Counted from the first letter of the stretch, positions 1 to 8,360 are shown. The stretch is 64,000 bases of DNA from Candidatus Parepulonipiscium sp. PG-Nuni2H_MBin01 (GCA_001994995.1 MDJM01000006.1:1-64000), one strand, 5' to 3'. Notes: a model not told the origin generated them from the sequence alone. Program-made: numbers and translations.

Positions 1-85
1 CTTCTACCAACCTCTTATATTCAGTTGTTAGAAGTAGTTTACACGAAAAAACACCTTTTGACAAGGTATTTTTTCTAAAATTCAT
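1..85 (-). CDS. Transposase N-terminus, IS200/IS605-like (TnpB-like), partial
   Basis: A minus-strand reading frame starts with ATG at 85 and stays open to the window edge (28 codons seen). Its residues include CKLLLTTEYKRLVE, which resembles the start of TnpB/OrfB proteins of IS200/IS605 elements, where a short strand of the type KLxLxPTxEQ opens the protein. The hairpin just upstream (87-128) fits the subterminal hairpin of such an element. Too little is visible to separate TnpB from another transposase, and no clear Shine-Dalgarno site precedes the ATG. The identification rests mainly on the hairpin plus the broken gene next to it. Confidence 0.35.
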   Translation of the reverse strand, partial: MNFRKNTLSKGVFSCKLLLTTEYKRLVE

Positions 86-86
86 G

Positions 87-128
87 AGGTTACTTACTCA
101 CGACTGAAGTCACGAGTTTGCGTAACCT
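87..128. repeat. Imperfect palindrome, probable IS200/IS605-type element end
   Basis: AGGTTAC at 87-93 is exactly complementary to GTAACCT at 122-128. Inside it, ACTC pairs with GAGT and GAC pairs with GTC around a TGAA loop (about 96-117). IS200/IS605 elements carry subterminal hairpins that are recognised by their Y1 transposase and make no target duplication. The position between a transposase-like start and a truncated gpx gene supports this reading. Confidence 0.45.
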
Positions 129-468
129 GTTCAATCAACCACAAGGATTGGAAATATTAGGATTTCCATGCAATCAGTTCAAACACCAAGAGCCTGGGGA
201 TAATAATGAAATACAGGAGTTTTGTCGGCTAAATTATGGTGTGACGTTTAAAATGTTTGCTAAGGTTGATGTCAATGGAGATGATGCAATACCTTTATAT
301 AGATACCTGCAAAAGCAAGAATCGGGAGTTTTAGGTGATAAAATCAAATGGAACTTTACAAAATTTTTAGTTGACATAGATGGTAACGTAGTTAAAAGAT
401 ATGCTCCTACAACGAAACCATCGAAAATGCAAGAGGATATAGTATCATTACTACCAAATAGAACGTAG
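118..468 (+). pseudogene. gpx: Glutathione peroxidase, 5'-truncated remnant
   Basis: The frame encodes the C-terminal two thirds of a glutathione peroxidase: GLEILGFPCNQF with the active-site Gln, the NYGVTF block, and WNFTKFLVD with the active-site Trp. Family members are about 155-180 residues; only 116 can be read here. The N-terminal strand with the peroxidatic Cys or Sec (normally in a SKCGFT-type motif) is absent. Homology begins directly after the element-like hairpin at 87-128. The only start is a TTG at 118 without a good ribosome site. I infer disruption by insertion; without the catalytic residue the fragment cannot be an active peroxidase. Confidence 0.75.
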
Positions 469-476
469 TTGGCAAT

Positions 477-500
477 AAAAAAGGGGTACTCCCCTTTTTA
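477..500 (+). terminator. Rho-independent terminator after gpx remnant
   Basis: A-run, GGGG, loop TACT, CCCC, then TTTTT, directly after the gpx stop. It is symmetrical enough to work on both strands. Confidence 0.75.
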
Positions 501-682
501 GCTCTAAAACCACATCACTTTCAAGACTATAAATCGTAAGTAATTGGCATATCTAAAATAATTAAATCCAAATATAATAAATTTTTGATAAAACCGTAAT
601 TCTGTTATAAAAAATTAATGCCAACCTGTCAGCGTTCATAAAAAATTTAGAAATATTTACCAGAAAAGCCACGTTTCCTCTA

Positions 683-711
683 TTGAAATTATATACCAAA
701 TATAGTATAAT
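683..711 (+). promoter_or_regulatory. SigmaA-type promoter for the four-repeat secreted protein
   Basis: TTGAAA at 683-688, a 17-base spacer and TATAAT at 706-711. It lies 45 bases upstream of the ATG at 756. Confidence 0.7.
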
Positions 712-755
712 ATCGCCTAGATACCATATATAGAAAATAGGGGGAAAAAAGTATT

Positions 756-1790
756 ATGAATACAAAAAAATTTTTAGTAGCGTTAATAGGTGGAGTATCG
801 TTACTAGGCGCTAATGCAGTTTGCGCACAAGCTCAGCATGATGTAATAGTTAAAGAATCCGCTGAGACTATTGAATACAATTATGGGGATGATACTATAA
901 TCGCACTAGTTAAGGCAACTTATCCAGAGTTTGAGGATATAGATTTAATAGTATCAAGCATTCAAAGTCAAGGTCCTATTACTAAAGTTGAACTTTTAGC
1001 TATGACTGGTTCTGAGTTATACGAACTTGAAATAGCTACTATTACTGTGAGATTTATCCATATTCATGATGACCATTGGGAATTTGAAATAATTAAAATA
1101 AATAATGAAGATATAACTATAGAATTCGATTTGTCTACTGCTGATGTTATTGATACTATTAAAACAGCTTATCCAAGTCTGTCAGATTTAGAGCTTATAG
1201 TATCTAATATTAGCCAAAATAAATCATTAGCAGAGGTAGAGTTAGTTACTAGTGAAAATATAGAGCCTATTAATATCGTTTTTATTCATAACCAAAAAGA
1301 ATGGATTTGCTTAGGAAAAAAATCTTTCCAAGGGGCCAATTTGGAATTTGATTTACCTGATGAAGATGTAATGGCTACGATTAGAAAGGCTTATCCTGAG
1401 TTTTGTGATTTAGATATATGCTTTTCAAGCGTTATCACTGATGGAACTTTAACGGAAATTGAGCTACTGATATTTCCAGATGAGTATGAGCTAGATGCTC
1501 CAATTGAAACTATGACCATTGTTTTTGTTTATGATAACGATATGTGGTTATTTTTAGGACAGAAACCTACCGTACATGATACTATTTTATTTGATTTATC
1601 AGACAATGAAATTATATCATTAGTAAATAAAGCTTATCCTGATTTTGCTAGATTGGATTTGTTTGTTTCAAGCGTAACTAACCAAGGGGATATGGCTTGG
1701 GTTGATTTAGTTGTAGCATTTGATAACGAAACAGAGATAATATCTATACTATTTACCTACTTAAATGATAAGTGGGTACTAGTAGAATAA
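756..1790 (+). CDS. Secreted protein with four tandem repeats, unknown function
   Basis: 344 residues. The N-terminus (MNTKKF, then a hydrophobic stretch to about residue 22 ending VCAQA) is a typical signal peptide, so the product is probably exported. The mature part is four diverged copies of a 60-70 residue unit at about 45-110, 128-186, 203-268 and 282-344. Each has a helix ending in T/AYPxF/L (Tyr at 56, 139, 213, 294), a DLxxxSS strand, an acidic variable loop, an IVFIY-type strand and a terminal Trp. It is acidic and has only two scattered cysteines in the mature region. A strong site (gggggaaaaaa) precedes the ATG. It is monocistronic between its own promoter and terminator. I do not recognise the family; the fold could be a small alpha/beta module as in PepSY or DUF-type exported repeats. 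Confidence 0.8.
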   Translation: MNTKKFLVALIGGVSLLGANAVCAQAQHDVIVKESAETIEYNYGDDTIIALVKATYPEFEDIDLIVSSIQSQGPITKVELLAMTGSELYELEIATITVRFIHIHDDHWEFEIIKINNEDITIEFDLSTADVIDTIKTAYPSLSDLELIVSNISQNKSLAEVELVTSENIEPINIVFIHNQKEWICLGKKSFQGANLEFDLPDEDVMATIRKAYPEFCDLDICFSSVITDGTLTEIELLIFPDEYELDAPIETMTIVFVYDNDMWLFLGQKPTVHDTILFDLSDNEIISLVNKAYPDFARLDLFVSSVTNQGDMAWVDLVVAFDNETEIISILFTYLNDKWVLVE

Positions 1791-1795
1791 CTAAT

Positions 1796-1820
1796 AGCCC
1801 CTTAACAGGGGGCTTAATTT
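1796..1820 (+). terminator. Hairpin terminator after repeat protein
   Basis: AGCCCC (1796-1801) pairs with GGGGCT (1809-1814), followed by a short T-rich stretch. The U-tract is weak. Confidence 0.5.
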
Positions 1821-1840
1821 GTGGTTATCAAGAATATTAC

Positions 1841-1855
1841 ATAACATTCTGTTAT
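1841..1855. repeat. Perfect short palindrome upstream of luxC-like gene
   Basis: ATAACA, spacer TTC, TGTTAT: perfect 6-base arms about 70 bases upstream of the ATG at 1923. It may be an operator. No partner regulator gene is adjacent. Confidence 0.35.
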
Positions 1856-1922
1856 CGATTTCTACCATTGTAAAAATAAGCATATTTGTAAAACTATATA
1901 TTTACCTAAAGGTGGTTAAATT

Positions 1923-3206
1923 ATGATTTTATATTACGGAAAAATTTATAAAGCAGAGCAACAAAACAGATTATTAAAAAAATTACCATTAGATATTAAC
2001 AAAACTCTTACCAACTCTAGATTAGACCCAATGGTAGTAATAAATGCTTGTGATAAACTATCATCTAACATTATAGCGGGTCAATATAATCATTTATTAT
2101 ATACTTTAGATTTGGAACCTAATGTTATTAAACAACATTTGGCTAGCGCAATTAAATTTTTAAAAAAAGAAAGTCTACTAGCTAAGATGCAGCTTGAACT
2201 TAATAATATGCAGTTATATGAACCTTATACGGATACTTTACCATTTGCATCTAGAACTATTACTAAATGTATAAATCCGCTAGGCGCACTATTTCATGTG
2301 GCAGCAGGAAATGTAAATGGCCTATCCGCTTGTACTTTAGTAGAAGGGTTATTAGGAGGGAATATCAATATACTTAAACTTTCTAGAGAAGATAAAGAAA
2401 TAACCTTTCAACTCTTATTAGAGCTTATAAAGATTGAACCTTTGCTTATACCTTATATCTATGTATTTGACACGCCATTACAAGATATTAAAGCAATTAA
2501 GAAAATGGCATTAGCCTCAAATGCAGTAGTTACTTGGGGCAATGATGTAATATTATCTGATATAAAAAAATTATTACCTACATCAATTAAATTTATTGAA
2601 TGGGGACACAAAGTTAGCTGTTGTTACATTGATATAACTGCTGTAAATGATAATATGCTTTATGATTTAGCTATGCATATTACAATTACAAAACAACTTC
2701 TATGCAGTTGTTGTCAAGTAATTTATATCGATACAGATGACTTGGATATTATATATAGCTTTTGTGAAAAATTTCTTCCTTATTTAGAAAAAGTCCATAA
2801 AATCTATCCTATAAATCATATTGGGGCAGTAGCCCAAAGTACCATTCAATTATATAATTCTAATTTGTTACTAGATAATAATAAAATATTTAAAGGCTAT
2901 GGTTGTAGTGTGCTAGCTAAAAATGATTATAATTTAGAAACATCATTTATGTTTGGCAACTGTTTAGTAAAACGTCTTCCTAGAGAAAAAATTGTGAGTA
3001 CTTTACAGACCTATAAAGGCTCTATCCAAACTGTAGGACTTGTATGTCATAAAAATGATATAACTGAATTAACTAATTTATTACTAAGCGCTTCAGTGGG
3101 ATGTATAAAAAGTCCGAGCGAAATGTCAGCTGCATTCTCATTTGATGCTTTAGATGGAGATTATCCATTACGGCGTTACACTCGTATTACACAAATAGAA
3201 AAGTAA
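1923..3206 (+). CDS. LuxC-like acyl-CoA reductase
   Basis: 427 residues, the usual size of the LuxC family (PF05893). These enzymes reduce fatty acyl-CoA or acyl-enzyme to aldehyde with NADPH via an acyl-cysteine intermediate. Visible family marks are PLGALFHVAAGNV (about 119-131), the VVTWGND segment (about 202-208), a cysteine cluster CSCCQ at 261-265 matching the catalytic-Cys region, and a closing YTRITQ. No LuxE-type synthetase or LuxD thioesterase lies nearby, so the acyl donor is unknown. The site taaaggtgg precedes the ATG, and the gene stands alone between two terminators. The family is clear; the physiological substrate is not. Confidence 0.8.
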   Translation: MILYYGKIYKAEQQNRLLKKLPLDINKTLTNSRLDPMVVINACDKLSSNIIAGQYNHLLYTLDLEPNVIKQHLASAIKFLKKESLLAKMQLELNNMQLYEPYTDTLPFASRTITKCINPLGALFHVAAGNVNGLSACTLVEGLLGGNINILKLSREDKEITFQLLLELIKIEPLLIPYIYVFDTPLQDIKAIKKMALASNAVVTWGNDVILSDIKKLLPTSIKFIEWGHKVSCCYIDITAVNDNMLYDLAMHITITKQLLCSCCQVIYIDTDDLDIIYSFCEKFLPYLEKVHKIYPINHIGAVAQSTIQLYNSNLLLDNNKIFKGYGCSVLAKNDYNLETSFMFGNCLVKRLPREKIVSTLQTYKGSIQTVGLVCHKNDITELTNLLLSASVGCIKSPSEMSAAFSFDALDGDYPLRRYTRITQIEK

Positions 3207-3246
3207 ACAATAGCAGGCACAAAAAATGTGTCTGCTATTGTTTTTT
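3206..3246 (+). terminator. Strong terminator after luxC-like gene
   Basis: Near-perfect stem of about 16 pairs (ACAATAGCAG with CTGCTATTGT plus inner pairs) followed by TTTTTT. Confidence 0.9.
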
Positions 3247-3268
3247 CTCAAATAAATATCCCAAACCC

Positions 3269-3297
3269 TTGATTAATTAAGGAATTAGCGTTAATAT
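3269..3297 (+). promoter_or_regulatory. SigmaA-type promoter for radical SAM / RNase G operon
   Basis: TTGATT at 3269-3274, a 17-base spacer, TAATAT at 3292-3297. Confidence 0.55.
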
Positions 3298-3329
3298 AGA
3301 ATAAATTGTTAAATTTTGGGAGGGAACAT

Positions 3330-5165
3330 ATGATACCTGATTATATTCTTAATAAGGTTGATAAGCCAGCTAGATATATAGGTGGCGAATTAAATAGTTA
3401 TAATAAAGATATTGATAAGATTGATATACACTTTGCATTTGCATTTCCAGATGTGTATGAGGTAGCTATGAGTCATTTAGGAATGCATATATTATATCAT
3501 TTTTTAAATAGACGTGAGGATACATTTTGTGAAAGGGTATTTTCGCCGTGGGTAGATATGGAAAAGCTTATGAGAGAGAATAAGCTTGAACTATTTGGTC
3601 TAGAATCTGGTACACCAATTAAAAAATTTGATTTTATTGGAATAACATTACAATATGAAATGAGTTATACAAATATTTTAAATATGTTAGATTTATCTAA
3701 TATACCTATTTTTAGTAGTGAGCGTACTGAGGATGACCCAATAGTCATTGCAGGAGGACCATGCGCATATAATCCAGAGCCGCTTGCACCATTTATCGAT
3801 TTCTTTTATCTTGGTGAAGGTGAAGTATTATACGATGAAATTTTAGATTTATACAAAGCTTTTAAGCGACAAGGCCGTAGTAGGGAAGAGATTATTGAAG
3901 CTATGCTAAGGTTTGATGGCATATATATACCTAAATTTTATGAAGATACGTACAATAATGATGGAACTATAAAACAAAAAATTTCTTTACACCCTGATGC
4001 TAGATTACCTATTAGTAAAGTTGTAGTAGAAGATATGGATGCGGTCTTTTATCCAGACAAACAAGTTATTCCTTGGATACAAGCAGTTCATGATAGAGTT
4101 ACTTTAGAGATGTTTAGAGGGTGTTTACGTGGCTGTAGATTTTGTCAGGCAGGTATGATTTATCGTCCGGTTCGCGAAAAGACTAAAGACACTTTAATTA
4201 ATCAGGCGAAAAAGTTATTAGATTCTACTGGATATGAAGAAATATCACTTGCTTCACTTAGCACAAGTGATTTTAATGACTTAGATAATTTTTCCAAAGA
4301 GCTTATCGATGTATGTAATGAGAGAATGGTTAATATTTCATTGCCGTCTTTAAGAATTGATAAATTTTCTGTAGAACTTATGCAACGTGTGCAAGAGGTG
4401 CGTAAAAGCAGTTTAACATTTGCACCTGAAGCAGGAACGCAACGTATGCGAGATGTTATTAATAAAAATATTACAGAAGAGGAAATTTTAAATGGCTGTG
4501 AGCTTGCATTTAGAGGTGGTTGGAGTAGAGTAAAGTTATACTTTATGCTAGGGCTACCTACCGAAACAGAAGAAGATATTTATGGGATAGCAAATTTAGC
4601 TGAAGACATTGCTAGGCTATTTCATGGCATTGATAAATCAGAACGTTCTGGAGCGTTGCAACTAGTAGTTAGTACATCTTGTTTTGTTCCTAAACCATTT
4701 ACGCCATTTCAATGGCATGGGCAAGACACTGTTGAGACATTTATGGCAAAACATATGCAGCTTAAAAATGCTATTAAACGTAAAGGGATTAAATATAATC
4801 ACCATGATGCTAAAACGGGAGTGTTGGAAGCTGTAATTGCAAGGGGAGATAGACGTGTTGCAGATTTAATTTATCAAGCATATAAACTAGGGTGCACATA
4901 TGATAGCTGGTCAGAATTTTTTGATGAAGACAAATGGTTGGAAGCAGCTAAGCTAACTGGTGTGGATTATTACTTCTATGCAAACAGACAAAGAAGTTAC
5001 GATGAAGTTTTTCCATGGGATTTTATTAATATTGGTGTAACAAAAGACTTTCTAATTACAGAGAGTAAAAAAGCTGAAAAAGAAGCTACAACTCCTCATT
5101 GTAGAGAAAAATGTTCCGCATGTGGAGCTAATAAGTTTAAAAACGGCGTATGTTATGAAGACTAA
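3330..5165 (+). CDS. B12-binding/radical SAM family protein (TIGR03960 type)
   Basis: 611 residues from the ATG at 3330, chosen because gggaggg sits just upstream; an in-frame TTG at 3306 has no such site. An N-terminal B12-binding-like region is followed by a radical SAM barrel whose [4Fe-4S] ligands are Cys265, Cys269 and Cys272 (CLRGCRFC, CxxxCxxC). The C-terminus has extra cysteines (CREKCSAC and GVC) that could bind another metal. This family is usually followed by a DUF2344 protein, as here (21 bases downstream), and by RNase G. Reaction and substrate are not established; the linkage suggests RNA metabolism. Family assignment is firm. Confidence 0.9.
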   Translation: MIPDYILNKVDKPARYIGGELNSYNKDIDKIDIHFAFAFPDVYEVAMSHLGMHILYHFLNRREDTFCERVFSPWVDMEKLMRENKLELFGLESGTPIKKFDFIGITLQYEMSYTNILNMLDLSNIPIFSSERTEDDPIVIAGGPCAYNPEPLAPFIDFFYLGEGEVLYDEILDLYKAFKRQGRSREEIIEAMLRFDGIYIPKFYEDTYNNDGTIKQKISLHPDARLPISKVVVEDMDAVFYPDKQVIPWIQAVHDRVTLEMFRGCLRGCRFCQAGMIYRPVREKTKDTLINQAKKLLDSTGYEEISLASLSTSDFNDLDNFSKELIDVCNERMVNISLPSLRIDKFSVELMQRVQEVRKSSLTFAPEAGTQRMRDVINKNITEEEILNGCELAFRGGWSRVKLYFMLGLPTETEEDIYGIANLAEDIARLFHGIDKSERSGALQLVVSTSCFVPKPFTPFQWHGQDTVETFMAKHMQLKNAIKRKGIKYNHHDAKTGVLEAVIARGDRRVADLIYQAYKLGCTYDSWSEFFDEDKWLEAAKLTGVDYYFYANRQRSYDEVFPWDFINIGVTKDFLITESKKAEKEATTPHCREKCSACGANKFKNGVCYED

Positions 5166-5186
5166 ATAGTTTAGACGAGGTGGATT

Positions 5187-5843
5187 ATGAGAATTAGAGG
5201 ACAATTTACAAAAGAAGGAAACGTTAAATTTGTGGGGCATTTAGATACAATGAGGATGTTTCAGCGTGCAATAAAAATGGCTAAAATTCCTGTGGCATAT
5301 TCAGAAGGATTTAACCCCCATTCTAAAATTTATTTTGCAATGCCTTTATCCGTAGGGGTATCAAGTGTGGGGGAATATATTGAAATTAGAACAAAAGAAG
5401 ATATAGAGCCTGAAGTTGTTCAAAATAAACTTAACGCTGTTTTGCCACGCGGAGTTAAGTTAAAAACATGTTTTGAAGTACAGCCAACTGCTCCTACACT
5501 AATGAGCCAAGTTGATGTTGCTGATTATATAATTAAATTTGAACAAGATTACTCTGATAAAATCGAACAAACTTTATGTAAAGAAGAAATTCCTATTAGT
5601 AAGCGTAATAAAAAGAAAAAATGGGTTGATGTTGATATTAAACCGCTTATAATTAATTATGAAATAAGTGATGCACAACTAAAAGTTAAGTTATACGCAG
5701 GGAGTAAGCAAAATTTAAATGTAGACTTATTGCTAAAAGCGATTTTTGGTGAAGATGAAATTATATGTAATATAGAACGAATTGACTTATACACTAATAT
5801 GGATAATAAATTTATTTCTTTAAGTTTGAGTGATAAAATATGA
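5187..5843 (+). CDS. TIGR03936 / DUF2344 radical SAM-linked protein
   Basis: 218 residues, normal for DUF2344. The N-terminus (RGQFTKEGNVKFVGHLD, then ISYSEGFNPHSK-like GFNPHSK) is the hallmark of this family, which occurs either fused to or directly downstream of the TIGR03960 radical SAM protein. It has no predicted signal peptide or membrane segment, so it is cytosolic. The start follows gaggtgg. Its last codons overlap the RNase G start by four bases (ATGA), implying translational coupling. Its biochemical role is unknown; the gene pair is conserved next to rng and rplU in many Firmicutes. Confidence 0.9.
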   Translation: MRIRGQFTKEGNVKFVGHLDTMRMFQRAIKMAKIPVAYSEGFNPHSKIYFAMPLSVGVSSVGEYIEIRTKEDIEPEVVQNKLNAVLPRGVKLKTCFEVQPTAPTLMSQVDVADYIIKFEQDYSDKIEQTLCKEEIPISKRNKKKKWVDVDIKPLIINYEISDAQLKVKLYAGSKQNLNVDLLLKAIFGEDEIICNIERIDLYTNMDNKFISLSLSDKI

Positions 5844-7228
5844 GAGAGCTTCTAGTAATTGATAAAAGTGTAGCGTTAACTAGAGTGGCTAAAATTAGTG
5901 ATAATAAGTTAAAAACCTTATTTGTAGATAACCACTTTGAACAATCGCGACAAGACAAAATATATATTGGTCAAGTTATTGATATAGTTAAAAGTTTGCA
6001 AGCTGCATTTGTTGATATTGGTACTGATAAAAAAGCTATGTTGCATTTTAAACATATACCTGAAAATGAACGTAATAACTTAAAAATAGGTACTCGCATA
6101 GCAGTTCAAGTTACTAAGGAGCAAATGGGTGATAAAGGTGATAGGTTAAGCGCGTTTATAAACATAACTGGGTCTTACGCTGTATGTTTAGTTAATGAAA
6201 CTGGAATTGCAGTATCCAAGAAAATTAATGACAATAGAGATTATTTTAAAGAATTAGTGCAGACAATTAGCCAAAATAAATTTGGATTTATAATTAGAAC
6301 TAATGCACAATATGTATCAGAAGAGGTATTAATAAAAGAACTAAATTATTTAATCCAAAAAGCAACGGAGTTAGAAAATACAAAGCAAGTATTAGCTAAA
6401 GGTTCTATATTTAAAACTGAGCAAATCACATATGGGAAATGGTTATTGCAACAAAAACTTGAAAGTAACGAATTAGATATTTTATGTAACGACGAAGTAG
6501 AATTAAATAATATATGTAATTTTATTCAAACATTTATGTCACATATAAAAACTACTAATAAACTATATCCAGTAAACGAAGCATTATTTATAACAGTTGG
6601 AATCGAAAAAATTTTTAAAGAATGTCTTAAGCCTAAAGTATGGCTTAAGAATGGGGGCAATATCGTAATAGAACACACTGAAGCTATGACTATAATTGAT
6701 GTAAATAGTGCTAAAGCTGTAGTAAAAAAAGACGTTTTTCCTCTAAATAAATTTGCAATTGAAGAGGCTCTGCTTCAATGTATAAAACGCAATATATGTG
6801 GAATAATCATAATAGATTTAGTGGAAACTGAAAACTCTAATGATAAAGTTGTGCTATATGAATATGCAAAAGAACTAATTGAACAACATGACCCAAAAAG
6901 AATGAAAGTGTATAAAATCACTGATATTGGATTACTTCAATTAACTAGAACCCGAGTAAATAGACCATTGCATGAATGTTTACTAGAGAGTGTATATCAA
7001 TTAGGACTTAAACAAACAAAATATCAAATGGCACATATAATTTTTCAGATAGAAGAAAAATTGCGTCAAATTAGCCAGCCATCAATAAAAATAACATTTG
7101 CTCAACAATTCTATGGATTTGTTACAAAAAATAATATAGTAAATAAGTTGGAAGAAACGTATAAAATAAATATTAATGTGGAATACTCTAATGATTTAAC
7201 AACACTTTATTTTAAGCTATCGTCTTGA
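5840..7228 (+). CDS. rng: Ribonuclease E/G family endonuclease, zinc link missing
   Basis: 462 residues. An N-terminal S1 RNA-binding domain (about 37-115, IYIGQVIDIVKSLQAAFVDIG) precedes the catalytic DNase I-like region with both magnesium-binding acidic motifs, IIDVNSA and IIIIDLVE, and the GLLQLTRTR block. The family normally continues with a CPxC zinc-link motif that joins two protomers. Here the corresponding stretch (after TRTRVNRPLHECL) has no CPxC and no GxG, so the zinc link appears lost. RNase G trims rRNA and cleaves 5'-monophosphorylated mRNA. Translation is coupled to the DUF2344 gene by ATGA overlap. The stop codon lies inside the -35 box of the rplU promoter. Confidence 0.92.
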   Translation: MRELLVIDKSVALTRVAKISDNKLKTLFVDNHFEQSRQDKIYIGQVIDIVKSLQAAFVDIGTDKKAMLHFKHIPENERNNLKIGTRIAVQVTKEQMGDKGDRLSAFINITGSYAVCLVNETGIAVSKKINDNRDYFKELVQTISQNKFGFIIRTNAQYVSEEVLIKELNYLIQKATELENTKQVLAKGSIFKTEQITYGKWLLQQKLESNELDILCNDEVELNNICNFIQTFMSHIKTTNKLYPVNEALFITVGIEKIFKECLKPKVWLKNGGNIVIEHTEAMTIIDVNSAKAVVKKDVFPLNKFAIEEALLQCIKRNICGIIIIDLVETENSNDKVVLYEYAKELIEQHDPKRMKVYKITDIGLLQLTRTRVNRPLHECLLESVYQLGLKQTKYQMAHIIFQIEEKLRQISQPSIKITFAQQFYGFVTKNNIVNKLEETYKININVEYSNDLTTLYFKLSS

Positions 7229-7253
7229 CAATAAAATTGTCATATGATATATT
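7225..7253 (+). promoter_or_regulatory. SigmaA promoter for rplU-prp-rpmA, overlapping rng stop
   Basis: TTGACA at 7225-7230, 17-base spacer, TATATT at 7248-7253. The TGA of TTGACA is the rng stop codon. Confidence 0.8.
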
Positions 7254-7257
7254 AAAT

Positions 7258-7350
7258 AGTGTTTTAGCCACTCGAAGAGGTGTCAGCTCCTTTAATAAAT
7301 AAGGACAAGACTAAAACTTTTTAGTACCACATTCGGTGAGTTTTCGTATG
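7258..7350 (+). promoter_or_regulatory. Structured 5' leader of rplU (L21 leader candidate)
   Basis: About 100 untranslated bases lie between the promoter and rplU. Visible hairpins: CACTC/GAGGTG (about 7269-7282) and ACTAAAA/TTTTAGT (about 7312-7327). Firmicutes rplU mRNAs commonly carry an L21 leader thought to mediate autoregulation. I cannot check the covariance model by eye. Confidence 0.45.
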
Positions 7351-7363
7351 AGGAGGTGTACTC

Positions 7364-7672
7364 ATGTACGCAATTATTGAAACTGGAGGCAAGCAGTATA
7401 AAGTTGAAGAAGGCGCTGTTATTAGAGTAGAAAAATTAGATGTAGCACCTGGTGAAGAAGTTACATTTGATAAAGTCTTAGCTGTGTCTAAAGATGATAA
7501 ATTAACTTGTGGAACTCCACTAGTAAGTGGAACAACAGTTAAAGCTGAAGTTTTAGAGCAAGGTAAAGGGCAAAAGATTATTGTATTTAAATACAAACCT
7601 AAAAAATCTTACAAGAAAAAACAAGGCCATCGTCAGCTTTATACAAAAGTAAAAATAACTAATATTGGATGA
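7364..7672 (+). CDS. rplU: 50S ribosomal protein L21
   Basis: 102 residues, full length for bL21. It begins [17 protein letters not shown] and contains the C-terminal signature [16 protein letters not shown] that contacts 23S rRNA. The ATG follows gaggaggtg. This is the first gene of the classic rplU-prp-rpmA cluster. Its TGA overlaps the ATG of prp (ATGA), so the two are translationally coupled. No unusual residues seen. Confidence 0.97.
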   Translation: MYAIIETGGKQYKVEEGAVIRVEKLDVAPGEEVTFDKVLAVSKDDKLTCGTPLVSGTTVKAEVLEQGKGQKIIVFKYKPKKSYKKKQGHRQLYTKVKITNIG

Positions 7673-7998
7673 TTAATGTAAAGTTATACTTTGTAGATGA
7701 TCATCTATATCGGTTTACAGTTAATGGACATGCTGAGTTTGCCGAGCATGGGTCTGATATTGTTTGTGCAGGTGTAAGTGCACTTGTTATAAATACAATT
7801 AATTCTATTGAACATTTTATAGATGAAAATATAGTTATGAAAAACATGAATAAATCTAGTGGTGTTATAGACTGCTTTTTTCCAGATATAAAAAAAGGTA
7901 AGTATAATGAACAAACTACGATATTACTTCAGAGTATGGTGTTTGGTTTGCAAAACTTAGAGCAAGTGTACGGAGATTATATTAAAATTAAAATTTAG
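7669..7998 (+). CDS. prp: Ribosomal-processing cysteine protease Prp
   Basis: 109 residues, matching the YsxB/Prp family (PF04327). Prp removes the N-terminal extension of ribosomal protein L27 in Firmicutes and relatives. The catalytic pair is visible: His in [11 protein letters not shown] and Cys in [10 protein letters not shown]. It sits between rplU and rpmA, as is standard. Its substrate motif is present in the L27 encoded immediately downstream (LQFFASKKG), so enzyme and substrate match. It starts within the rplU stop codon. Confidence 0.95.
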   Translation: MINVKLYFVDDHLYRFTVNGHAEFAEHGSDIVCAGVSALVINTINSIEHFIDENIVMKNMNKSSGVIDCFFPDIKKGKYNEQTTILLQSMVFGLQNLEQVYGDYIKIKI

Positions 7999-8009
7999 GA
8001 GGTGGATTT

Positions 8010-8300
8010 ATGGTACGTTTTGACCTGCAGTTTTTTGCAAGTAAAAAAGGAGTTGGTTCTACAAAGAACGGTCGTGACTCTGAATCAAAACGTCTTGGTG
8101 CTAAAAGAGCTGATGGACAATTTGTTAGAGCTGGAAATATTCTTTATCGTCAAAGAGGAACTAAAATTCATCCTGGAACAAATGTAGGACGTGGCGGAGA
8201 TGATACGTTATTTGCATTGGTTGATGGAACAGTTAGATTTGAACGTAAAGGTAGAAGTAAAAAGCAAGTTTCAGTTTATGAAATAGCTAAAGAAGCGTAA
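8010..8300 (+). CDS. rpmA: 50S ribosomal protein L27 with Prp-cleaved N-terminal extension
   Basis: 96 residues. The N-terminus [17 protein letters not shown] contains the FF/A processing site used by Prp, so mature L27 should begin at Ala10. The core has the family motifs [21 protein letters not shown] and the RGGDDTLFA region. The ATG is preceded by aggaggtgg. Processing exposes the N-terminal tail that reaches the peptidyl-transferase centre. A strong terminator follows. Confidence 0.97.
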   Translation: MVRFDLQFFASKKGVGSTKNGRDSESKRLGAKRADGQFVRAGNILYRQRGTKIHPGTNVGRGGDDTLFALVDGTVRFERKGRSKKQVSVYEIAKEA

Positions 8301-8304
8301 TACT

Positions 8305-8339
8305 AAAAGGTTCCAACGTCACTGTTGGAACCTTTTTTT
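8305..8339 (+). terminator. Terminator of rplU-prp-rpmA operon
   Basis: AAAAGGTTCCAAC, loop GTCACT, GTTGGAACC, then seven T. Confidence 0.95.
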
Positions 8340-8360
8340 ATAGATAAAGGAGTGCGATAT

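Noticed and set aside
8002-8187. Small ORF overlapping the start of rpmA
   Set aside because: It is in another frame of a clear L27 gene, with no separate support.
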